Origin: Edaphobacter sp.
Lineage (GTDB): Bacteria > Acidobacteriota > Terriglobia > Terriglobales > Acidobacteriaceae
NCBI GenBank assembly: GCA_025462645.1
Contig: JAOAPB010000101.1
Coordinates: 62,001 to 126,000, forward strand
Direction of reading: 5' to 3'
Length of the DNA: 64,000 bases
Shown here: positions 42,681-52,438 of the stretch, in pieces
Layout: the number at the start of each line of letters is the position of its first letter
How positions within the stretch are numbered: position 1 is the first letter of the stretch
Translations under genes and position numbers: made by a program
Notes under the pieces: generated by a model
The model's input: the letters and a program-made list of their open reading frames with translations, nothing else
What the model was told of the DNA's origin: nothing
Databases searched by the model: none

Positions 42681-45600
42681 GGGGTTCCTCCGTATTAGCT
42701 TTTTGTCCAGTAGTCCGCGAGCGGATGATGGCGAAGACAGTGGGGACAAAGAAGAGTGTGGCGATAGTGGCAAATAGAAGCCCGCCGATGACGGCGCGGC
42801 CGAGAGGGGCATTTTGTTCGCCACCCTCTCCCAGGCCCAGGGCCATGGGCACCATACCGATGATCATGGCCGTCGCCGTCATGATGACGGGGCGCAATCG
42901 CGTAGCGCCGGCTTCAAGAGAGGAACGGAAGGCATCTCTTGTTTCTGCGAAGCGTTCATTTGCAAAAGTGATGACCAGCACGCTGTTCGCGGTCGCAACA
43001 CCGATACTCATAATGGCGCCCATCAAGGCAGGAACGCTGAGCGGCGTGTGCGTGATAAAGAGAATCCAGCAGATGCCAGCAAGCGCGCCGGGCAGGGCGG
43101 TGATGATGATGAAGGCCTCGCTCCATGATTGGAAGTTGATGACAAGGAGCATGTAGACCAATGCGATGGCAAATGCGAGTCCGATGTATAAGCCCGTGAA
43201 CGAGGAGTGCATGGTTGCTACCTGTCCACGAATCACAAGGTGACTGCCGCCGGGGAGATGCTTCTGCGCTTCATTTGTGATTTTGGCTACCTGAGAAGCG
43301 ACGTTGCCAAGGTCGGTACCTTGTACGCTTGCATAGATATCGATGACGGGTTGGACATTATAGTGACTTGCGACTGCCGGTTCCTGCATGCGAGTCATCG
43401 TGGTGAGGTTTTCAAAGAGCTGTGCACCAGATGTGGAAGACGACGAGGTGACGGGAATCGTTCTGAGATCATCCAGTGAGGCGACTTTATATTGTGGCGT
43501 CTGGACGGCGATGATGTAGGAGACGCCATTCTTCGTATTGAGCCAGAGATTCGGTGCGGTCTGGTAGCTTGAACTGAGAGAGACGAGCAAGCTGCTGGAG
43601 ACATCACGGGTTGTCAGCCCTACCTGTTGAGCTCGGACGCGATCTACATCGAATTGAAGCCGTGGCTGATCGAACTGCTGCTGGATGTGTACGTCCACTG
43701 CGCCGGGAATATCCCGCATCTTCGCGGCAATCTGCGACGCAGCCAAGAAGTTCGCTGCTGTGTCACGCCCCACGATCTGGACGTCAAGCGGAGCGGGAAG
43801 GCCGAAGTTGAGTGTCTGGCTGACGATGTCCGCAGGCTCAAAAAAGAAGGATGTGCCAGGAAACTCCTTTGGAAGCTCCTCGCGAAGGCGAGCGACGTAA
43901 TCTGCAGTGGGATGATGCTTCGTTTGGAGGGAGCCGAGAATCTCGGCGTCGGCGTTGCCGATCGTTCCACTATTGCTGTATGAGAGATTAATGCCGCTGG
44001 TGGGCAGGCCGATATTGTCGAGAATGCCGCTCAACTCAGAAGCAGGAATTTTGTTGCGTATGGAGCGTTCGATCTGGTCGACCAGACGGGCGGTCTCCTC
44101 AATGCGAGTGCCGGTTTTGGCGCGAATATGGAGGCGGAACTGACCGGCGTCTACCGTAGGGAAGAAGTCGTTGCCTAGAGTCGGCAATAGCAGCAGGCTA
44201 GCAATACAGAAGACAAGAAAGAATGCGGCAAATAGAAGGCGACGATCGAGGCAAAGCTGCAGGATGCCGGTGTAGCCATGCTGAAACTTTTGGAACGCAT
44301 ATTCAAAACGGTGGTGTAGCCGCTCGAACCAGCCGCGCTCCTGCTCAGCATTCGGTCGCCGGTGACGGTCCACCTCCTTCCGCAGGAGGAACAGCACCAT
44401 GGTCGGAATAATAGTGCGTGAAAAGAAATACGATGCAAGCAGCGCGAAGACCACGGCTTCTGCCAAGGGCACGAAGAGATAACGTGGAACACCTGACAGG
44501 AAGAACATGGGCACAAAGACGATGCTGATGCAGATAGTAGAGACAAACGCGGGGACAGCTATCTGCTGCGCGCCGTCAAGTATTGCCTGACGAAGATCTT
44601 TCCCCATTCCGAGTTGACGCTCAATGTTCTCGATCTCGACGGTAGCATCGTCCACTAAGATACCGACGGCAAGAGCGAGACCACCCAGCGTCATGATGTT
44701 GATGGTCTCGCCCAGCGCGCTGAGGATCAAGACCGAGGTGAGAATGGAGAGTGGGATAGAGACGCAGATGATCAGGGTGCTTCGCCAACTCCCGAGGAAC
44801 ACCAGGATGAGAATGGACGTAAGCGCGCCAGCGATGAGACCCTCGCGGAGGACTCCAACGAGCGATGCACGTACGAAGATGGACTGGTCGAGAAGGGTCC
44901 TCATGACGAGCTGTGAAGGCAGAGTGGCAGCGATTTTAGGAAGAGCGGCCCGCACAGCAGAGACGATGGAGAGTGTAGACGCATTGCCCGATTTCTGAAT
45001 ACTGAGCAGCACGCCGCGCTGCCCATCCTGACGGACAATATTCTGTTGCACCGCATAGCCGTCACGAACATGGGCGACGTCATGGATATAAACTGTGGCG
45101 CCATTCACTGTTTTGACGGGAATATTGTTCAGCTCTTCGACAGAGACTGGCGTACCGTTGAGGCCGACATTATATTCGGTGGGACCTATCTTAGCGGTGC
45201 CTGACGGCAGAATGACGTTCTGGGTATTGACTGCGTTCACTATGTCTGTTGCGGAAAGACCCTTTGCCGTGAGCTGCTGAGAGTCAATATCAACCATGAT
45301 CTGTCGAACCTTGCCACCATAAGGTATAGGCACAGCCGCTCCCGGAACGGTGGCTAGTTGCGGACGGATAAAGTTGACTCCAAGATCGTTCAGCTGCTGT
45401 TCAGATAGACCTCTGCCACTAAGACCGAGCTGCAGGATGGGAACGGTCGACGCGTCATAACGAATGACTAGCGGTGGAGTGATGCCTGGAGGCAGAAGCT
45501 TCACGATAGACTGCGCCTCGGCGATCACCTCGGCGATGGCTCCGTCAACATTGGCCTGCGGTTGCAGGTAGACCTTGACGATCGACACGCCATTGAGAGA

Positions 45601-45852
45601 CTGCGACTCGATGTGCTCGATGTTGTCGACGGTAGTCGTAAGTGCCCGTTCGTAGATGGAGGTGATGCGGGTTTCCATCTCGGCCGGAACCAGACCCGTA
45701 TAGGTCCAGATGATGCTAACTACAGGTACATTGATGGCTGGAAAGATGTCGACCGGGGTGCGTAGCAGCATGACCGGCGCTGCCAGGAACAGAAGCAGCG
45801 CGAGAACGACAAAGGTATAAGGGCGCGAGAGCGCGATACGTACGATCCACAT
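42670..45852 (-). CDS. RND efflux permease (HAE1-type), 1060 aa
   Basis: Starts MWIVRIALSRPYTF with the first membrane helix. The typical DIFPAINVPVVSIIW, QSIVKLLPPGITPPLVIRYD and proton-relay helix region GETINIMTLGGLALAVGILV followed by DDATVEIENIER are present, with a periplasmic domain duplicated after the seventh helix. The two Asp residues of the proton relay sit in that VDDATVE motif. Length and pattern match hydrophobe/drug exporters. The start at 45852 (GAGGTC upstream) is preferred over 45921. Follows the response regulator by 141 bases and shares an overlap with the adaptor gene. Confidence 0.9.
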   Translation of the reverse strand: MWIVRIALSRPYTFVVLALLLFLAAPVMLLRTPVDIFPAINVPVVSIIWTYTGLVPAEMETRITSIYERALTTTVDNIEHIESQSLNGVSIVKVYLQPQANVDGAIAEVIAEAQSIVKLLPPGITPPLVIRYDASTVPILQLGLSGRGLSEQQLNDLGVNFIRPQLATVPGAAVPIPYGGKVRQIMVDIDSQQLTAKGLSATDIVNAVNTQNVILPSGTAKIGPTEYNVGLNGTPVSVEELNNIPVKTVNGATVYIHDVAHVRDGYAVQQNIVRQDGQRGVLLSIQKSGNASTLSIVSAVRAALPKIAATLPSQLVMRTLLDQSIFVRASLVGVLREGLIAGALTSILILVFLGSWRSTLIICVSIPLSILTSVLILSALGETINIMTLGGLALAVGILVDDATVEIENIERQLGMGKDLRQAILDGAQQIAVPAFVSTICISIVFVPMFFLSGVPRYLFVPLAEAVVFALLASYFFSRTIIPTMVLFLLRKEVDRHRRPNAEQERGWFERLHHRFEYAFQKFQHGYTGILQLCLDRRLLFAAFFLVFCIASLLLLPTLGNDFFPTVDAGQFRLHIRAKTGTRIEETARLVDQIERSIRNKIPASELSGILDNIGLPTSGINLSYSNSGTIGNADAEILGSLQTKHHPTADYVARLREELPKEFPGTSFFFEPADIVSQTLNFGLPAPLDVQIVGRDTAANFLAASQIAAKMRDIPGAVDVHIQQQFDQPRLQFDVDRVRAQQVGLTTRDVSSSLLVSLSSSYQTAPNLWLNTKNGVSYIIAVQTPQYKVASLDDLRTIPVTSSSSTSGAQLFENLTTMTRMQEPAVASHYNVQPVIDIYASVQGTDLGNVASQVAKITNEAQKHLPGGSHLVIRGQVATMHSSFTGLYIGLAFAIALVYMLLVINFQSWSEAFIIITALPGALAGICWILFITHTPLSVPALMGAIMSIGVATANSVLVITFANERFAETRDAFRSSLEAGATRLRPVIMTATAMIIGMVPMALGLGEGGEQNAPLGRAVIGGLLFATIATLFFVPTVFAIIRSRTTGQKANTEEPHVA

Positions 45853-45993
45853 AGAAGACCTCAGGCGATGCCATGTACCCAGCTGTACCTGCCATACTGG
45901 ATTCAAGCTCTGCTGAGACAAATCTATAGATAGGAAAGCGCCGACAAAACGCCAGACTAGGCGTAGAAAACATAACTCATTCGGGTGTATGAG

Positions 45994-46626
45994 CTATTGC
46001 AGGTGGATGATGCCGCGAGTCAGTGCGATGGTTACAGCTTCCGTGCGATCGTTGACACCGAGTTTCATAAGAATACTCTTGACGTGCATCTTCACTGTGT
46101 CTTCAGCGATCAACAACGCTGCGCCGATTTCCTTGTTGCGCTTGCCTTTCGCGACCTCCTTCAGCACGTCCAACTCTCTCTGTGTGAGCTTTTCCGAGGC
46201 GAGATGATCGACTAGTTTAGCTGCGATCGCCGAAGGAACATGCCGCTTGCCGGCGTGGACGGCACGAATAGCTTCAAGTAGCTCTTCACGCACCATGCCC
46301 TTTACCACATAGCCCTTTGCACCCGCGGCCAGAGCACGTTCAATGTCTACGTCGCCTTCAAAGGATGTGAGAACGATAGTGCGGGCAGAGGGAGAGAGCA
46401 CCAGGATGTCTCGGATCAGTTCGAACCCGGTTGTATCGCGAAGACGAAGGTCGATAAGCGTTATGTCCGGGCTCAATTCACGGAACAACCTGAGCGCTTC
46501 TGCACCGGATTCGGCAGCACCCACAATCTCCATATCCGACTGAAACGTCACAAGACTCGTCAGGCCTTCTCGGACGATGGGGTGGTCGTCTACACAGAGA
46601 ACGCGAATTCTTTGCCCGTTACTCAT
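45994..46626 (-). CDS. NarL/LuxR-type response regulator, 210 aa
   Basis: Receiver domain with acidic pair Asp13/Asp14, phospho-acceptor Asp59 (LIDLRLRD) and Lys109 (GYVVKG). The C-terminal LuxR helix-turn-helix has LTQRELDVLKEVAKGKRNKE and EDTVKMHVKSILMKLGVNDR (about 147-195). The start at 46626 has GGAGAAGGAG upstream and overlaps the end of the propeller kinase gene by 8 bases (ATGAGTAA), so kinase and regulator are translationally coupled. It very probably controls the RND efflux genes that follow on the same strand. Confidence 0.92.
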   Translation of the reverse strand: MSNGQRIRVLCVDDHPIVREGLTSLVTFQSDMEIVGAAESGAEALRLFRELSPDITLIDLRLRDTTGFELIRDILVLSPSARTIVLTSFEGDVDIERALAAGAKGYVVKGMVREELLEAIRAVHAGKRHVPSAIAAKLVDHLASEKLTQRELDVLKEVAKGKRNKEIGAALLIAEDTVKMHVKSILMKLGVNDRTEAVTIALTRGIIHLQ

Positions 46627-49552
46627 CCTGGCTCGCTCCTTCTCCAACAGACCGCTTTCTCCGCGTCCATCTTGCCATGAACATGGTCCACAGACCTGTT
46701 GTCGTTTCGAACCCGGAATATGCCATGCGCGCGGGGACGCTAAGTTGTACGTTAGTTCCGCCATTCACTTTAGACTCAATCGTAAGCGTGGAGGCAATCC
46801 TTATCGCACGCTCTCGCATGCCCCTCAACCCGAAATGCCCCGGAACACTTAATTCCAAGTTCGTTGGACTGATGCCTTGCCCTTCATCATCTATCACTAG
46901 ACAAAAGCGGCTTGGGGCATAATGAATGCCGACGTGGATAGGAGCACGAGTATGTTGCAGCGCATTTCGCAATGCTTCTCGTCCAATCTGGATGATCTCT
47001 TCGCCAACGCCGGCTCGCACGGGGAGTTCCGTCCCATCAGTAGTGAATTGGACAGCTCGCCGCCGCTCTTCGGAGAATGCCGTTGCCGCAAAAGTAAGTG
47101 CCTGGTATATGTCCTGGCGTGTAAGCGCGGTCGTGCGTAGAGTGGTGAGAGCGCCCCGGCCCTGCCTCAACGCTGATTCGGAGAGTTGGAGCGCTCGTCT
47201 GAGTATCGGTTTGCCCGCGGCTGCTGGAGGCGTCAGTTCATCAGCGATCTCGAGTTGCAGGCTGATTCCCATCACCTCTTGCAACAGATTGTCATGTAGG
47301 TCCTGCGCCACACGCGCGCGTTCGTCCAGCCTCTCTTCAAAACGTAGGCGAAGTTTATTTGCGGCAAGCCGAACTCTGAGTCGAAACAACAAAATGCCCG
47401 CCAGAATCAACGCAAGAACACAAAGCACGAGAAACCACCTCGTCTGATAAAAGGCGGGGGATAGCATAAATGTGAGCGTGTCGGGCGTTTCGTTCCATAC
47501 GCCATCCTCATTCGCAGCCATCACTTCAAAGCGGTACTTACCGACTGGAAGGTTGGTATAAGTGGCAAAACGCCTTGTTGACGCCTGGGTCCACGGTGAA
47601 TCGAAGCCTAGCAGCCGATAGCGAAACGTCACCTTTCTAGGGTCGGTCAAACTTAAACCGGAATAGTTGATCTCGACACGGTGTGTGTGGGGAGGGAGAG
47701 TGATTAAATGTTTAAGGTCTACGTCAACATCATCGGCCGTGAGTTGAAGGATATGGACCGGCGGAGGGAGGAGGTTCTTGCGGAGATGCGCAGGATCGAT
47801 GCTGGCTAGCCCTTCTGAAGTGGTGAGCCAAATGCGACCGTCGGGCGCTACTGCGACGGGAGTGCTACCGTGCAACTCAGGATTGGTTTTTAGACCATCC
47901 CCGTCATCATAGAAGTCGTATGGAACTAGAAAATGCGCGTCAGATGCGGCATGGCGTAGATCTTCTATGCGTATTGAAGCGATACCTATGTTGTAGCCGA
48001 CCCACAGCGTTCCAGTCGACGCGGGTAGAGCCCAAAGCACTCGATTGCCCGGTAAACCATTCTTCCTTGACCACGAGGCAAACCTGTTCCCCGTAAATAG
48101 CGCGAGTCCGCGTTCCGATGCGATCCAGACGCTGCCGTCCTTGCCGGCAAAGATAGAGTGGAGCACGCCTCCCGGAAGGTTGTCTGCCTCGGTGAACATT
48201 CGGAATCCAGCTCCATCGTAGAGCACGATCTCGCCGGTCGTGAGTCCGAGCCACACTCGCCCGTAAGAGTCCGCAACCATAACCGAGATGCTCTTGTTAT
48301 TAAGGGCGGGATCAATGACTCGGCTTGCAGTATGCCCTTCCCGCCACCGAAAGAGACCCTCATCCTGATCGTAGAACCAGAGCTCTCGAGAGGCTCCTTG
48401 CAAAAGAATCGTAATGTGAGTGGCGTCTACTCCGAGCGGGACGAGGCGAGCTTTACCTTGATTGAGCTGGGATAGTCCGAGCGACGTCGCGAAAAGGAGA
48501 GAGCCGTCGCTGGCACGCGCAAGCGAGAAGATGCTTCCATGGAGAACCGTTTCGGAATGTGTATCGGTCACTTTGTCCAAACCGAGACTTGAACCGGCAA
48601 AGATGCCGCTCCCCACAGAGACAAGAGAGCTTATATCGTTGCTGAGGAGACCGGTTCGACGAGTAACTATGGAGAACTTATCGTCGCGAAGACGATTGAG
48701 GCCGTTTTGGGTTGCGACCCAGAGATTGTGCTCGCGGTCCTCAAAAATATCCCAAACTGAATCGCTCGAAAGCCCTTCATTGGTCGAAAGCCTATCGATT
48801 TTCGGTGTGGCGAATGACGATGCACTTGATTTTGCGATACGAATAACGCCGCTTTCCCTTGTTGCGATCCATACATTTCCATCATTGTCGCGCATTGCCG
48901 TGCGAATCTGGTCCTGGCTCAGATTTACGTGTTTGAGAAGCGATGAAGTAATATCCAGCGATGCACATTGAGGACACGTGGAAAATTTGTATCTTATTGA
49001 GTGGCCGGAAGAAGAAGACGCCAGCTTTCTATGATGATCCTCACCGACCGCATCCAGGTCTTCTGATTCAGGCTCCATACTGTCGGCGTCAAAGCGAATG
49101 AGATGATCCGAGGTCTCTACTTGGATGGACGAATCTGCACGTTCACGAATGGCAACAATCGGCACGTGAAGCATGACAATCTTCGTCGAGCGACCATCCA
49201 TTCGGACGAGGCTTCCGCTCTCAGTGCCTATCCACATCGCACCAGTTCGGTCCACCCTTAGCGCCTGTACTCGGCCGAACGCCACATCACCGGTCTTCGA
49301 GAGCGGTACCTGAACGAAGCGAAGTCCGTCGAAACGGACAAGTCCGTCCGAGGTTCCAAGCCAAAGGAAACCATCCGGGGTCTGGGCGACCGCATAAATA
49401 GCGGTGGAGGGTAAACCATCGCGATGTCCCCATTGCGTGAGCGAATATTGTGTGATTCTTTGTGCGGGATTGAGTGCTTCAGCTGTCCTTGCGATAATGC
49501 ACAACGAGGCGCACAGATAAGCACATACACGGAATGGCCACCATGCCTTCAC
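46619..49552 (-). CDS. Two-component sensor kinase with periplasmic beta-propeller, 977 aa
   Basis: A signal-anchor N-terminus is followed by many two-component-regulator propeller repeats (GLPSTAIYAVAQTPDGFLWL, GLSSDSVWDIFEDREHNLWV, NLPGGVLHSIFAGKDGSVWI; about 45-600) and a Y_Y_Y domain (RVEINYSGLSLTDPRKVTFR, about 630-700). One membrane helix follows (WFLVLCVLALILAGILLF), then HisKA_3 with the phospho-acceptor in RVAQDLHDNLLQEV. The HATPase_c domain carries EALRNALQHT, DDEGQGIS and GHFGLRGMRERA. It starts at GTG (49550-49552) with a weak ribosome binding site. Architecture as in Bacteroidetes/Acidobacteria glycan or stress sensors; here it is tied to efflux. Confidence 0.88.
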   Translation of the reverse strand: MKAWWPFRVCAYLCASLCIIARTAEALNPAQRITQYSLTQWGHRDGLPSTAIYAVAQTPDGFLWLGTSDGLVRFDGLRFVQVPLSKTGDVAFGRVQALRVDRTGAMWIGTESGSLVRMDGRSTKIVMLHVPIVAIRERADSSIQVETSDHLIRFDADSMEPESEDLDAVGEDHHRKLASSSSGHSIRYKFSTCPQCASLDITSSLLKHVNLSQDQIRTAMRDNDGNVWIATRESGVIRIAKSSASSFATPKIDRLSTNEGLSSDSVWDIFEDREHNLWVATQNGLNRLRDDKFSIVTRRTGLLSNDISSLVSVGSGIFAGSSLGLDKVTDTHSETVLHGSIFSLARASDGSLLFATSLGLSQLNQGKARLVPLGVDATHITILLQGASRELWFYDQDEGLFRWREGHTASRVIDPALNNKSISVMVADSYGRVWLGLTTGEIVLYDGAGFRMFTEADNLPGGVLHSIFAGKDGSVWIASERGLALFTGNRFASWSRKNGLPGNRVLWALPASTGTLWVGYNIGIASIRIEDLRHAASDAHFLVPYDFYDDGDGLKTNPELHGSTPVAVAPDGRIWLTTSEGLASIDPAHLRKNLLPPPVHILQLTADDVDVDLKHLITLPPHTHRVEINYSGLSLTDPRKVTFRYRLLGFDSPWTQASTRRFATYTNLPVGKYRFEVMAANEDGVWNETPDTLTFMLSPAFYQTRWFLVLCVLALILAGILLFRLRVRLAANKLRLRFEERLDERARVAQDLHDNLLQEVMGISLQLEIADELTPPAAAGKPILRRALQLSESALRQGRGALTTLRTTALTRQDIYQALTFAATAFSEERRRAVQFTTDGTELPVRAGVGEEIIQIGREALRNALQHTRAPIHVGIHYAPSRFCLVIDDEGQGISPTNLELSVPGHFGLRGMRERAIRIASTLTIESKVNGGTNVQLSVPARMAYSGFETTTGLWTMFMARWTRRKRSVGEGASQDE

Positions 49553-49660
49553 GTATTCATTCTAACGGGCCTGTATGAATAGCTATACGGGCAGGTGGTC
49601 ATGGACCTCTTTGATATCTCCGCTCGCTCTCATCACTTGTTCTTGTTAGCACAGAACGCG

Positions 49661-50929
49661 CTACCTCATTAACACTTCCTGCTTCTCGGCCGGGATCTTC
49701 CTGATTGTTGCTTCATCGATATTCAGGTGTGAGGTCACCATCTGCGGCGGCAGACGTCTAATCCAGTTGTTCAACGAGAAGTCCTCAAATTTGTCGGCCT
49801 TGAACATCTCGAGAAATACCAGGTCTGTGGTTCCGGTGTTCTCAATGTAATGCCCGGCAACTGCGGGTACGAAACCCACGTCGTTGGCAGTGAAGTCCAT
49901 GGTGCGCGCCCTTCCCGGCGGCATGTATATGGTCATGCGGCCCTTGCCGGCGATATAGAACTGCCACTCAGAAGCATTGGGGTGCCAGTGCAACTCGCGC
50001 ATGCCTCCTGGCTTGACGGTCACCAGAGCAGCCGCAATATGTTTGGAGGCCGAGAAAATGTGGGAGTCTACCACGCGCACCTCGCCCCCTTGTGTTTTCT
50101 TCGTCGGCGTCATCGCTCTCATCTTGAACGTGTATTGCTGTGCGGCCTGGACACTGCGGCCGCCGACAGCATCTCGATCTTGCGCCAACGATCGAGGCAG
50201 ATCCGCTGGAAAAATGTAGAGTTCGTCCTTTGGCAGCTTGGCGATGTCACTGGGGCCTAGGTTGGAGTTCTTCGACAGCACTTCTGGCGGTGTGTGTGCC
50301 ACCCATTCTGATATCAGGAACGTATTGTCTTCGGAGAACAAACCTTCATCGAACACCAGCAGGAACTCGCAGCCATCCGGACCAAGACCCTGGATGGAGT
50401 GCGGAAATCCGGCTGGGAAGTACCAGAGATCGCCCTTGCCTACATCATCGATGAAGACCGTTCCATCGGGATTCAATACCGTAACGCGAGCGTTCCCATA
50501 GAGCATGTACGCCCACTCGTCGGCTGTGTGCCAATGCAATTCGCGGAAGCTGCCTGCGGTCAGCCTCATGTTGACGCCCGTAAGGTCCGTCGAGGGGGGT
50601 AGCTCGCGTTGCGTTACCTGGTGCGTCCAGCCTCCTTCCTCCACGCGCTTTCGCGCAAGATCAAAGGAGTACCAGATCGGACCGATGTCGCCATGATCCG
50701 TCGGTGGAGGTGTGTTGGTGTTCGGGTTTTGATGGAGCAACACGTCGTTCTCCTGCCCCGGATTGCTGGAGGAATGATCGCCCTCGGCTTTCTGTGTATC
50801 TTCGCGCTGCTGGGCCTGAGCGGCCAATCCGCCGAACGCCGCTGTTGCCAAGGCGACAGACCCTACTTCCAAGAAGCTTCTCCTCGACACTCGCTCCGCG
50901 ATTGTTGTGCTTTTCATTTCATCATTCAT
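49661..50929 (-). CDS. Tat-exported bicupin, oxalate decarboxylase-like, 422 aa
   Basis: N-terminal twin-arginine signal (RRSFL at 16-20, then ALATAAFGGLAAQAQ). Two cupin domains each carry Mn-type ligands: RELHWHTADEW (first) and RELHWHPNASEW (second), with later GCEFLL and HYIENTG strands. This is the oxalate decarboxylase / oxidase bicupin pattern (oxalate to formate and CO2). The first domain has a SEDNTFLISEW segment where the catalytic lid lies in known enzymes (SENST in B. subtilis, from memory), so the exact activity is uncertain. Folded export by Tat suits a metal enzyme loaded in the cytoplasm. ATG at 50929 with AAGGAGAA upstream. Confidence 0.84.
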   Translation of the reverse strand: MNDEMKSTTIAERVSRRSFLEVGSVALATAAFGGLAAQAQQREDTQKAEGDHSSSNPGQENDVLLHQNPNTNTPPPTDHGDIGPIWYSFDLARKRVEEGGWTHQVTQRELPPSTDLTGVNMRLTAGSFRELHWHTADEWAYMLYGNARVTVLNPDGTVFIDDVGKGDLWYFPAGFPHSIQGLGPDGCEFLLVFDEGLFSEDNTFLISEWVAHTPPEVLSKNSNLGPSDIAKLPKDELYIFPADLPRSLAQDRDAVGGRSVQAAQQYTFKMRAMTPTKKTQGGEVRVVDSHIFSASKHIAAALVTVKPGGMRELHWHPNASEWQFYIAGKGRMTIYMPPGRARTMDFTANDVGFVPAVAGHYIENTGTTDLVFLEMFKADKFEDFSLNNWIRRLPPQMVTSHLNIDEATIRKIPAEKQEVLMR

Positions 50930-50958
50930 TGTCAGTTCTCCTTGTTCGTAGCAATTAG

Positions 50959-51023
50959 CCGTCTCTCTATTGAAGAGACGGACGGCGAAATAGGTCCAAT
51001 CGTATGTACCTCACTCAGTGAGG
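50959..51023. promoter_or_regulatory. Two palindromes in the bicupin leader
   Basis: CCGTCTCT (50959-50966) / AGAGACGG (50974-50981) forms a perfect 8-bp hairpin about 30 bases before the bicupin start. CCTCACT-C-AGTGAGG (51009-51023) is a near-perfect palindrome. They could be operators for the bicupin or the terminator of the response regulator at 51200. Confidence 0.4.
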
Positions 51024-51199
51024 GGTGCAGCCGAATACACCGCGAACTTACGACCGCTCCTATCAAAAGGCCTCGGCTACCCGGATAGGATTCGATGAGT
51101 GAAGAGCTATCAATTCTCCTGACATCAATCGGTATCTCTGAGAATCTTGCCGAGAAAGGCTTAGCTGCTCTGCTACGGCCACAAACGACTCTCTCTCTC

Positions 51200-51640
51200 T
51201 TACCCGCGCGGGCGCTCAGTCATCTTTCGCGGATCGGTACCTATAGCCGAGTGAATAGCTCCAAGCAGATCATTGGGATCAAAAGGCTTGTAAAAGAAGA
51301 AGGCAGCACCGTCAGACAATGCGCTCTGCCTGATTCGCTCGTCACGATGGGCAGTAATAATGATCACGGGCAAGTTTGGATACTCGCATTTGAAGCGGCG
51401 CTGCAGCTCGACACCTTGGATTCCTGGCATGCGCACGTCGGTGATGAGACAGCTTGCCTCGGTGAGGAGACCGGAATGCAGGACGTCTTCGGCAGAGGAG
51501 AACGCTGCGGCGCTGAATTCTGCTGACTTCAATAAGCTTTCAAGAGACTCTCGAATCTGGGAGTCGTCATCCATAACAATCACTAGTTGTTTCGTTGCGT
51601 CCACTCGCTCTACTCTATCGGGGGTGAGAAGCGATGCCAA
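51200..51640 (-). CDS. Receiver-only response regulator, 146 aa
   Basis: A single receiver domain: acidic patch Asp24-26 (VMDDDSQI), phospho-acceptor Asp68 (LITDVRMPGIQG), Thr/Ser in IIITAHRD and Lys118 (FFYKPF). No output domain follows, so it is CheY-like or a phosphorelay intermediate. The FixJ-type pattern (DVRMPGIQGVELQRR) links it to the two FixJ-type regulators nearby. The frame starts at TTG (51640); a GTG at 51604 is an alternative and neither has a good ribosome binding site. The 270-bp gap to the bicupin has no gene. Confidence 0.8.
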   Translation of the reverse strand: MASLLTPDRVERVDATKQLVIVMDDDSQIRESLESLLKSAEFSAAAFSSAEDVLHSGLLTEASCLITDVRMPGIQGVELQRRFKCEYPNLPVIIITAHRDERIRQSALSDGAAFFFYKPFDPNDLLGAIHSAIGTDPRKMTERPRG

Positions 51641-51667
51641 TTATGTCTTGGTATGAGTGTAGTTAGG

Positions 51668-52279
51668 CTAGAGGATACCTAGCTTGCCGGCCATTCTCAC
51701 TAGTTCGGGCACTGACTGTGCGCCCATCTTGCGCATGATCTGCGCGCGATGGACCTGGAGAGTTATCTCGGCGATGCCTAATTTTGCAGCACTCTGCTTG
51801 TTTGTGAGGCCAGCGACGACCAAGGGCAAGACCTCACGCTCCCGGGTCGACAATAAAGCGTAGAACTTTTGAACTTCAGCGAGTTCCGACCTGGTCCGTC
51901 GCGCACCTTGATCCTGGACTATGGCACTGTGGACGGCCGTCAGCAACTCCTGATCGCTGAAGGGCTTGGGTAAAAACTCGACGGCCCCGGCTTTCATGGC
52001 TCGCACCGACGAGGGGATATCTCCATGACCGGAGATAAAGACGATAGGCGGTCCATTCGCTTGGGCGAGTTCCCGCTGTAACTCCAGTCCGCTGATGTCT
52101 GGCAATTGCAGGTCCAGGACGAGACAGGCAGGAGAGTCGCGCGTTTTTGCTTGCAGGAATTCCGCTGCGGATTCAAATACCGAGACTCGTAACCCTGCGG
52201 AGCGAAGAAGGCTGGAGAGCGCCTCGCGTACGCTCGGATCGTCATCCAGCACAAAAACAACAGGACACTCGGAGTTCAT
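51668..52279 (-). CDS. FixJ-type response regulator, 203 aa
   Basis: Receiver with Asp12/Asp13, phospho-acceptor Asp56 (LVLDLQLPDISG) and Lys105 (FLPKPF), then a linker and a LuxR/FixJ helix-turn-helix with LSTREREVLPLVVAGLTNKQ and AEITLQVHRAQIMRKMGAQS (about 138-185). It probably activates transcription on phosphorylation by a PAS kinase such as the one at 54092. It ends 27 bases before the receiver-only gene and may be co-transcribed. It is a paralogue of the gene at 52439, facing the opposite way. Confidence 0.9.
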   Translation of the reverse strand: MNSECPVVFVLDDDPSVREALSSLLRSAGLRVSVFESAAEFLQAKTRDSPACLVLDLQLPDISGLELQRELAQANGPPIVFISGHGDIPSSVRAMKAGAVEFLPKPFSDQELLTAVHSAIVQDQGARRTRSELAEVQKFYALLSTREREVLPLVVAGLTNKQSAAKLGIAEITLQVHRAQIMRKMGAQSVPELVRMAGKLGIL

Positions 52280-52438
52280 AATAACGCGGGACCGCAGCCT
52301 TCTCAGGAATGCTGGATAGCAGCGCCTCTGTTCCGAATTATCGACCGGCTTTGGAAATTATGAAGCCAGCGGCACTCCAGACCGCTGGATTTTAGCATAA
52401 TAAATAAGCACACGGTTGCAGAGAGCGGATGGCACAAG

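Noticed and set aside
51095-51526. 143-codon rightward frame
   Set aside because: Antisense to the receiver-only regulator and in the same region as the bicupin leader; no motif.
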